From NCBI GenBank assembly GCA_035690425.1, contig DASSKO010000148.1, positions 1 through 5,852 of the forward strand: a stretch of 5,852 nucleotides of DNA. Reading direction: 5' to 3'. The notes under the pieces were generated by a model, which saw only the letters and a program-made list of their open reading frames with translations, made no database searches and was not told where the DNA came from. Each line of letters opens with the position of its first letter. Position 1 is the stretch's first letter. Positions 1 to 4,654 of the stretch are shown one piece after another. This stretch comes from DASSKO01 sp035690425. GTDB taxonomy: Bacteria > Actinomycetota > Actinomycetes > Propionibacteriales > Nocardioidaceae. Made by a program: the position numbers and the translations under genes.

Positions 1-1670
1 CGGCCGACGCCAAGTTGGCTGCTGAGCTATGTGCGCCCGAGCAACGGGAGGCCTTCGAGGCCTACCTGGAGCAGGTCAGGCGCGAGACCGAGATGGACCG
101 GTTGTCGACCGACCGGGAGAAGACCGGCGTGTTCCTGGGCGTGCACGTGGTCAACCCGGTCAACGGTGAGCGGATCCCCGTCTGGGCCGCCGACTACGTG
201 CTGGCCGACTACGGCACCGGTGCGATCATGGCCGTGCCCGGCCAAGACCAGCGCGACTGGGACTTCGCGACCGCGCACGGCCTGCCGATCGTGCGCACGG
301 TGCAGCCGCCGGACGGCTTCGACGGTGAGGCGTACGTCGGCCAGGGCGCAGCGATCAACTCCGCCAACGACGAGGTGACCCTGGACGGCCTCGGCGTCGA
401 CGAGGCCAAGGAGCGGATCACCGACTGGCTGGTGGCCAACCAGCTGGGCGAGGCGACGACGACCTACCGCCTGCGTGACTGGCTGCTGTCGCGGCAGCGC
501 TACTGGGGCTGCCCGATCCCGATCGTGCACTGCCCCGACTGCGGTGAGGTGCCCGTGCCCGACGACCAGCTGCCGGTGGAGCTGCCCGACCTGCGCGGCG
601 CCGACCTGGCACCGAAGGGCACGTCGCCGTTGGCCGCCGCGCCGGACTGGGTCGCGACGTCCTGCCCGTCCTGCGGCGGCGACGCGCGGCGCGACACCGA
701 CACCATGGACACCTTCGTCGACTCGTCGTGGTACTTCCTGCGGTACTGCTCGCCGGGCTACACCGACGGGCCGTTCGACCCCGAGGCGGTGCGCCGCTGG
801 ATGCCCGCACGGATGTACGTGGGGGGTGTCGAGCACGCGATTCTGCACCTGCTTTACAGCCGCTTCTTCACCAAGGTCCTGTATGACATGGGCATGCTCG
901 ACTTCGTCGAGCCGTTCGACGCGCTGATCAACCAGGGCCAGGTGATCAACCGGGGCAAGGCGATGAGCAAGTCCCTCGGCAACGGTGTCGACCTGGGCGC
1001 GCAGATCGACGAGTACGGCGTGGACGCGGTGCGGTTGACGATGGTGTTCGCCGGACCGCCCGAGGACGACATCGACTGGGCCGACATGTCGCCGTCCGGC
1101 TCGCTGAGGTTTCTGCAGCGCGCCCGGCGGCTGGCCGGTGACGTGGCCAGCGACCCCGGCACGGATCCGGCGACCGGCGAAGTGACACTGCGACGCGCCA
1201 CCCACCGGGTCGTGCACGAGGCCACCGAGCTGCTGGAGTCCTACCGCTTCAACGTCGTCGTCGCCCGTGCGATGGAGCTGGTCAACACCACCCGCAAGGC
1301 GATCGACTCCGGTTGCGGGCCGGCCGACCCCGCTGTACGCGAGGCAGCGGAGACGGTCGCGGTGATCCTGAGCCTGATCGCGCCCTACACGGCCGAGGAC
1401 ATGTGGGAGGCGCTCGGACACGAGCCCTCGGTGGCGGTCGCGGGCTGGCCCAGCGCCGACCCGTCGCTGCTGGTGCAGGAGTCGGTGACGGCGATCGTGC
1501 AGGTGCAGGGCAAGCTGCGCGCCAAGCTCGAGGTCGCCCCGGACATCGGTGACGCCGAGCTGGAGGCACTGGCGCTGGCCGACCGGGGAGTGCAGCGCGC
1601 GCTGGAGGGCAGAGAGGTCCGCAAGGTGATCGTGCGCGCCCCGAAACTGGTCAACGTCGTCGCCGGCTGA
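1..1670 (+). CDS. leuS: Leucyl-tRNA synthetase, C-terminal part (5' end outside window)
   Basis: Cytoplasmic class Ia synthetase that charges tRNA-Leu with leucine. The gene enters from the left (first whole codon at 3) and about 555 residues are visible, roughly the last 60% of an actinobacterial LeuRS; the HIGH motif and the first half of the editing domain are missing. Counting from the Leu codon at 15: rest of the CP1 editing domain to about 135, with GTGAIMAVPGQDQRD (conserved editing Asp81); return to the catalytic core at RDWLLSRQRYWG (154-165); a zinc-knuckle pair CPDC (173-176) and CPSC (217-220); DTFVDSSWYFLRY (233-244); the KMSKS loop as GKAMSKSLGN (MSKS 317-320); then the helical anticodon-binding domain and a C-terminal domain from VQVQGKLRAKL (495 onward). 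It ends in PKLVNVVAG and TGA at 1668-1670. The loop reads AMSKS rather than KMSKS, which I believe is normal in this phylum. It appears intact and unrelated in function to the downstream operon. Confidence 0.97.
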   Translation, partial: ADAKLAAELCAPEQREAFEAYLEQVRRETEMDRLSTDREKTGVFLGVHVVNPVNGERIPVWAADYVLADYGTGAIMAVPGQDQRDWDFATAHGLPIVRTVQPPDGFDGEAYVGQGAAINSANDEVTLDGLGVDEAKERITDWLVANQLGEATTTYRLRDWLLSRQRYWGCPIPIVHCPDCGEVPVPDDQLPVELPDLRGADLAPKGTSPLAAAPDWVATSCPSCGGDARRDTDTMDTFVDSSWYFLRYCSPGYTDGPFDPEAVRRWMPARMYVGGVEHAILHLLYSRFFTKVLYDMGMLDFVEPFDALINQGQVINRGKAMSKSLGNGVDLGAQIDEYGVDAVRLTMVFAGPPEDDIDWADMSPSGSLRFLQRARRLAGDVASDPGTDPATGEVTLRRATHRVVHEATELLESYRFNVVVARAMELVNTTRKAIDSGCGPADPAVREAAETVAVILSLIAPYTAEDMWEALGHEPSVAVAGWPSADPSLLVQESVTAIVQVQGKLRAKLEVAPDIGDAELEALALADRGVQRALEGREVRKVIVRAPKLVNVVAG

Positions 1671-1819
1671 GCAAGCCCTCGCGCGAAGTCGCGGAACTTC
1701 AACTGCCGGATCTGCTGCCTGTGACGCCGAACACGTGACAGCCTTGGCGCGATGGACCTCGAGCGTGACAACCAGCCGTCCGCCGCCGTGGCGCGGGCCC
1801 CCGTCGGCAGAGGCGCGAC
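1671..1819. other. Intergenic region between leuS and the purine operon
   Basis: A 149-bp gap that should hold the promoter of the downstream operon, unless that operon is read through from leuS. I see three GTGAC pentamers (1721, 1735, 1765), two of which form an imperfect dyad. A 5-bp stem (GAAGT 1685-1689 / ACTTC 1696-1700) has no T-run, so it is not a convincing terminator. I found no clear -35/-10 pair. TTGGCG at 1744-1749 has no TANNNT at a suitable distance. Confidence 0.6.
1720..1740. promoter_or_regulatory. Candidate operator dyad upstream of the xanthine dehydrogenase operon
   Basis: The site is TGTGACG-N7-CGTGACA, an imperfect inverted repeat in which 6 of 7 arm positions pair, with outer TGT...ACA ends. 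It includes CACGTG at 1732-1737 and lies 80-100 bp upstream of the first xdh start codon, where a promoter-proximal operator would be expected. The outer TGT/ACA bases resemble sites used by several one-component regulator families, but the sequence does not say which regulator binds. Short dyads arise by chance, so this is tentative. Confidence 0.22.
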
Positions 1820-2698
1820 GTGGAGTTCCTGAGCCCGGCGACGCTGGCTGATGCGCTGGCCGCCAAGCAGGAGCATCCGGAGGCGGTGCCGATCATGGGC
1901 GGCACCGACGTGATGGTCGAGCTGAACTTCGACCGGCGCCGGCCCGGCCATCTGCTCGACCTGTGCCGGGTGCCCGAGCTCGCGGAGTGGGGCCGGGCCG
2001 ACGGAGCGATCCGGCTCGGGGCCGCGGTCAGCTACACCCGGGTGATCGAGGAGCTCGCGGGCCAGCTGCCGGGGCTGGCGATGGCGTCGCGCACGGTGGG
2101 ATCGCCGCAGATCCGCAACCGGGGCAGCGTGGGGGGCAACCTCGGTGCGGCCTCGCCCGCCGGTGACGCGCACCCGGCGCTGCTCGCGGCCGAGGCCGAG
2201 GTCGAGCTCGCCTCCACCGGCGGTGTGCGCCGCGTGCCGGTGCAGGACTTCTTCACCGGCGTCAAGCGCCATGCCGGCCGGCCCGACGAGCTGATCACCG
2301 CGGTCTGGGTGACCCCGCCGGCCGGACCGCAGCAGTTCTCCAAGATCGGGACCCGCAATGCGATGGTGATCGCGGTCACTGCTTTCGGCATCGCGCTGCA
2401 CCCGGACCGTCGGGTGGTCCGCACCGGCATCGGCTCGGCCGCACCGACCCCCCGGCGCGCGACCGACGCCGAGCACTTCCTCACGCAGGCGCTGCGGGCC
2501 GACAACCTGTGGGAGTCGCGTGCGCCGCTGCCGGAGACCCTGGCCGCGGAGTTCGCCCAGCGGGTGCGCGCAGCCGCCGCACCCATCGACGACGTCCGTG
2601 GCACCGCGATCTACCGGTTGCACGCGCTGACGGTGATGGCCCGGCGGACGCTGGGCTGGGCGTGGGCCGAATACGCCGCTGGCGGAGGGGAGATCTGA
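1820..2698 (+). CDS. Xanthine dehydrogenase FAD-binding subunit (PucC/XdhB/CoxM type)
   Basis: FAD subunit of a three-subunit molybdenum hydroxylase; it takes electrons from the 2Fe-2S clusters and passes them to NAD+ or another acceptor in the cytoplasm. It has 292 residues, a normal length. The N-terminal FAD-binding part carries both family loops: PIMGGTDVMVELN (24-36) and TVGSPQIRNRGSVGGN followed by LGAASPAGD (92-116). The C-terminal part (about 175-285) matches the CO-dehydrogenase flavoprotein C-terminal domain, including FSKIGTRNAMVIAV. The start is GTG at 1820: AGAGG at 1809-1813 lies 6 nt upstream, the same frame has a stop at 1766-1768, and MEFLSPATLADALA is a typical family N-terminus. 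Its TGA shares one base with the next ATG (TGATG). It is first in the visible operon. The family also serves CO and other aldehyde/purine hydroxylases; the purine assignment comes from the neighbours. Confidence 0.93.
   Translation: MEFLSPATLADALAAKQEHPEAVPIMGGTDVMVELNFDRRRPGHLLDLCRVPELAEWGRADGAIRLGAAVSYTRVIEELAGQLPGLAMASRTVGSPQIRNRGSVGGNLGAASPAGDAHPALLAAEAEVELASTGGVRRVPVQDFFTGVKRHAGRPDELITAVWVTPPAGPQQFSKIGTRNAMVIAVTAFGIALHPDRRVVRTGIGSAAPTPRRATDAEHFLTQALRADNLWESRAPLPETLAAEFAQRVRAAAAPIDDVRGTAIYRLHALTVMARRTLGWAWAEYAAGGGEI
2684..2692 (+). promoter_or_regulatory. Strong Shine-Dalgarno for the 2Fe-2S subunit
   Basis: GGAGGGGAG ends 5 nt before the ATG at 2698. It fixes that start, although the same frame is open far upstream inside the FAD gene. 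It also suggests independent ribosome loading in addition to coupling through the TGATG overlap. Confidence 0.75.
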
Positions 2699-3171
2699 TG
2701 CGCATCGTCACGACGGTCAACGGGGAGTCGCGGCGGGTCGACGACGTCTGGGAGGGTGAGAGCCTGATGTACGTCCTGCGGGAGCGAATGGGCCTGCCCG
2801 GGACCAAGAACGCTTGTGAGCAAGGAGAGTGCGGGTCCTGCACGGTGTACTTCGACGGCGTCGCCGCGTGCTCCTGCCTGATCGCCGCCGGGCAGGCCAA
2901 TGGCGCGGAGATCGTCACGGTCGAGGGTCTGGCCGACGACGACGCGCTGCACCCGGTGCAGCAGGCGTTCTTGGAGGCAGGTGCCGTGCAGTGCGGCTTC
3001 TGCACACCGGGGCTCGTCGTCGCCACCCACGACCTGCTCGCTCGCACACCGCGTCCCGGCGACTCCGAGATCCGCGAGGCGCTCGCCGGCAATCTGTGCC
3101 GGTGCACCGGCTACGAGAAGATCATGGACGCGGTCCGGCTGGCCGCCGACCGGATGGCGGGCCCGGCATGA
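2698..3171 (+). CDS. Xanthine dehydrogenase 2Fe-2S subunit (PucE/XdhC/CoxS type)
   Basis: Small electron-transfer subunit that carries two 2Fe-2S clusters between the Mo centre and FAD. It has 157 residues, the usual size. The N-terminal plant-ferredoxin-like domain has C40-x4-C45-x2-C48 and C60. The C-terminal helical domain has the second cluster motif, C99-x2-C102 (QCGFCTPG) and C134-x-C136 (GNLCRCTGYEKI), with Gln98 in the position that contacts the molybdopterin cofactor in this family. All eight ligands are present, so both clusters should form. The start is set by the Shine-Dalgarno and by the match of MRIVTTVNGESRRV to the family start. The stop codon at 3169-3171 overlaps an ATG (ATGA at 3168-3171). 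The final MAGPA codons plus ATGAG recur almost exactly 122 bp downstream. Confidence 0.95.
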   Translation: MRIVTTVNGESRRVDDVWEGESLMYVLRERMGLPGTKNACEQGECGSCTVYFDGVAACSCLIAAGQANGAEIVTVEGLADDDALHPVQQAFLEAGAVQCGFCTPGLVVATHDLLARTPRPGDSEIREALAGNLCRCTGYEKIMDAVRLAADRMAGPA

Positions 3172-3172
3172 G
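3154..3172 (+). repeat. Junction repeat, copy A (end of 2Fe-2S gene)
   Basis: ATGGCGGGCCCGGCATGAG covers the last codons and stop of the 2Fe-2S gene. Aligned with copy B it shows 18 identities over 20 columns, with one 1-nt gap and one mismatch. Copy A is the functional coding version (MAGPA stop). Confidence 0.7.
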
Positions 3173-3293
3173 GCGGTGCACGGTCGCGGTTCACGTTTCC
3201 GTGAAAGAAGTACGCCGATCGGCGCCGTCCGCGCACGTGGTTCACGGTTCCGTGAAAGACGCGCGGTGGCGGGGATGGCGCGGACCGGCATGA
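3168..3293 (+). CDS. Possible 41-residue peptide ORF bridging the 2Fe-2S and deaminase genes
   Basis: An open frame of 41 codons whose ATG overlaps the 2Fe-2S stop (ATGA, 3168-3171) and whose TGA overlaps the deaminase ATG (ATGA, 3290-3293). I recognise no family. The peptide is basic and contains a repeat (VHVSVKE then VHGSVKD) encoded by the two palindromic units. There is no good Shine-Dalgarno, so translation would depend on reinitiation after the 2Fe-2S stop. It is most likely a by-product of an inserted repeat element that happens to stay open and keep ribosomes coupled, rather than a protein with its own function. A high-GC frame of 41 codons without stops is not strong evidence of coding. 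Confidence 0.22.
   Translation: MRRCTVAVHVSVKEVRRSAPSAHVVHGSVKDARWRGWRGPA
3188..3209 (+). repeat. Palindromic repeat unit 1
   Basis: The core is TTCACGTTTCCGTGAA at 3190-3205, with 6-bp arms TTCACG/CGTGAA around 4 nt. The 22-bp unit, including flanking GG and AGAA, matches unit 2 at 20 of 22 positions. Its start is exactly 51 bp before that of unit 2. Confidence 0.7.
3213..3224. repeat. Perfect 12-bp palindrome between the two repeat units
   Basis: CGCCGATCGGCG is its own reverse complement. It sits between units 1 and 2, so three dyads follow one another within about 70 bp. In DNA this GC-rich, a 12-bp palindrome alone is weak evidence of function. Confidence 0.4.
3239..3260 (+). repeat. 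Palindromic repeat unit 2
   Basis: The core is TTCACGGTTCCGTGAA at 3241-3256. Its 7-bp arms TTCACGG/CCGTGAA around a 2-nt centre make a more perfect dyad than unit 1. It is followed by AGAC, where unit 1 has AGAA. It lies 30 bp upstream of the favoured deaminase start. Confidence 0.7.
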
Positions 3294-3294
3294 G
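3275..3294 (+). repeat. Junction repeat, copy B (start of deaminase gene)
   Basis: ATGGCGCGGACCGGCATGAG is the second copy of the junction sequence. Here it reads in a different frame from copy A, as MARTGMS. It therefore supplies both candidate deaminase start codons, ATG at 3275 and ATG at 3290. Confidence 0.7.
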
Positions 3295-4654
3295 CACCGT
3301 CGTACTCGACGGCTGCGCGGTCGTCACGATGGACGGCGACCGCACCGAGCACCAGGTCGGCCACGTCGTCATCACCGACGCCCGGATCACCACGGTCGCA
3401 CGAGGACGCGCACCCGCCGGTCTGGACGCTTCCTACGTCGACGCCACCGGCTGCCTGGCCACCCCCGGGCTGGTCAACACCCACCATCACCTCTACCAGT
3501 GGCTGACGCGTGGATTCGCCGTGGACGAGTCGCTGTTCGACTGGCTCACCACGCTCTACCCGATCTGGGGGTTCATCGACGAGGACCTGGTGCGCACCGC
3601 CGCGACCGGTGCGCTCGCGTGGCTGGCCCGCACCGGCTGCACGACCTCGGCGGACCACCACTACGTCTTCCCGGCCGAGAGCGGAGACCTGCTGAGTGCC
3701 GAGGTCGAGGCCGCACGGTCGGTGGGTCTGCGCTTCATGCCCACCCGCGGATCGATGGACCTCGGCCGCAGCCAGGGCGGCCTGCCGCCGGACCACGTCG
3801 TCGAGGACCTCGACACGATCCTCGCCGCCACGGTCGAGGCGATCGACCAGCACCACGATCCCGCGCCGGACTCGATGCTGCGCGTCGGAGTCGCGCCCTG
3901 CTCGCCGTTCACGGTCACCCGTGATCTGCTCGCGCAGACGGCGGACCTCGCGCGTGACAAGGGCGTCCGGTTGCACACCCACCTCGCGGAGACCACCGAC
4001 GAGCACGATTTCTGCGTGGAGCGGTTCGGCTGCTCTCCGATCGAGTACGTCGACTCGGTGGGCTGGCTCGGTGCGGACGTCTGGCTGGCACACGGCATCC
4101 ACTTCGACGATGCCGCCATCGCTCGGCTCGGCGCCACCGGCACCGGTGTCGGCCACTGCCCGTCCTCCAACGCCCGGCTCGGCGCCGGCGTCTGCCGCAG
4201 CCGCGACCTGCGAGGCGCCGCGGTGCCGGTCGGCCTGGGGGTCGACGGATCCGCCTCCAACGAGGCGGCGTCGCTGCTGGAGGAGGTGCGGCACGCCCTG
4301 CTGTTCGCGCGAGCCACCGGCGGGCCGAAGGCACTGACCGTCCGCGACGCACTGGAGATGGCGACCATCGGCGGGGCGAAGGTGCTCGGCTGGGACGGCG
4401 AGATCGGCTCGTTGGAGCCCGGCAAGCTCGCCGACGTGGCGCTGTGGCGGCTCGACACCCTGCCCCACATCGACATCAGCGACCCCGTCGCAGCGCTGGT
4501 GCTCGGGGCACCGCCACCGCTGGAGCTGCTGCTGGTGCACGGCCGACCCGTCGTACGGCGGGACGAGCTGGTCACCGTGGACGAGCAGGTGGTCGCTCGT
4601 GACGTGCGCGGTGCTCGCACCACCTTGCTGACCAGGGCAGGAGTGATCACATGA
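3290..4654 (+). CDS. 8-oxoguanine deaminase-type amidohydrolase
   Basis: Cytoplasmic metal-dependent deaminase of the TRZ/ATZ (COG0402) amidohydrolase group, 454 residues. The closest family I recognise is 8-oxoguanine deaminase (8-oxoguanine to urate plus ammonia): NTHHHLYQ (63-70), LFDWLTTLYPIW (82-93), TRGSMDLGRSQGGLPPD (152-168), APCSPFTVT (202-210), HTHLAETTDEHDFC (229-242) and LGVDGSASNE (316-325) follow that pattern. The expected metal and catalytic residues are present: His65, His67, His231, Glu234, His268 and Asp319. The start is uncertain: ATG 3290 overlaps the preceding TGA (ATGA) and gives MSTVVLDG, a natural family N-terminus; ATG 3275 in the same frame would add five residues. 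Neither has a good Shine-Dalgarno. The frame is open much further upstream, but only over repeat sequence (GSRFRER twice). The gene lies between xanthine dehydrogenase subunits and overlaps the next ATG by 4 nt. A guanine, isoguanine or hydroxyatrazine-type specificity cannot be excluded. Confidence 0.88.
   Translation: MSTVVLDGCAVVTMDGDRTEHQVGHVVITDARITTVARGRAPAGLDASYVDATGCLATPGLVNTHHHLYQWLTRGFAVDESLFDWLTTLYPIWGFIDEDLVRTAATGALAWLARTGCTTSADHHYVFPAESGDLLSAEVEAARSVGLRFMPTRGSMDLGRSQGGLPPDHVVEDLDTILAATVEAIDQHHDPAPDSMLRVGVAPCSPFTVTRDLLAQTADLARDKGVRLHTHLAETTDEHDFCVERFGCSPIEYVDSVGWLGADVWLAHGIHFDDAAIARLGATGTGVGHCPSSNARLGAGVCRSRDLRGAAVPVGLGVDGSASNEAASLLEEVRHALLFARATGGPKALTVRDALEMATIGGAKVLGWDGEIGSLEPGKLADVALWRLDTLPHIDISDPVAALVLGAPPPLELLLVHGRPVVRRDELVTVDEQVVARDVRGARTTLLTRAGVIT
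4639..4643 (+). promoter_or_regulatory. Shine-Dalgarno that sets the Mo-subunit start
   Basis: AGGAG lies 7 nt before ATG 4651, inside the end of the deaminase gene. It supports the ATGA-overlapping start over in-frame GTG codons at 4657 and 4693, and so implies an N-terminal lead of about 38 residues before the conserved domain. Confidence 0.75.

Larger units (their letters stand above)
3173..3294. other. Putative 122-bp inserted or duplicated palindromic element
   Basis: This interval ends in copy B of the junction repeat. If it is removed, the 2Fe-2S stop and the deaminase start collapse into one ATGAGCACC junction, with the same 4-nt overlap seen before the Mo subunit. It contains two palindromic units and a central perfect palindrome but no transposase, so it could be a small non-autonomous or REP-like element, or a local duplication carrying one. 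The inference rests on the near-identity of the two edges and the internal dyads. Confidence 0.45.

Noticed and set aside
1685..1700. GAAGT/ACTTC hairpin after leuS as a rho-independent terminator
   Set aside because: The stem is only 5 bp and no T-run follows.
1752..1832. 26-codon ORF overlapping the FAD-subunit start, as a possible leader peptide
   Set aside because: There is no Shine-Dalgarno, no run of regulatory codons and no attenuator-like hairpin; a short open frame in GC-rich DNA is not evidence.
27..2623. Long minus-strand frames opposite leuS and the FAD subunit (27-1421 and 1385-2623)
   Set aside because: Arg/Pro/Val/Gly-rich shadow translations of well-supported + strand genes, with no motifs.
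3188..3260. The two repeat units as a minimal CRISPR array
   Set aside because: There are only two units, each a short hairpin, inside a metabolic operon, with no cas genes. The spacer contains another palindrome.
3168..3294. A complete insertion sequence in the spacer
   Set aside because: At about 122 bp it is too short to encode a transposase and has no long terminal inverted repeats; only a small non-autonomous or REP-like element fits.
3242..4540. 432-codon minus-strand frame opposite the deaminase
   Set aside because: Shadow of a gene with all metal ligands in place; no domain recognised.
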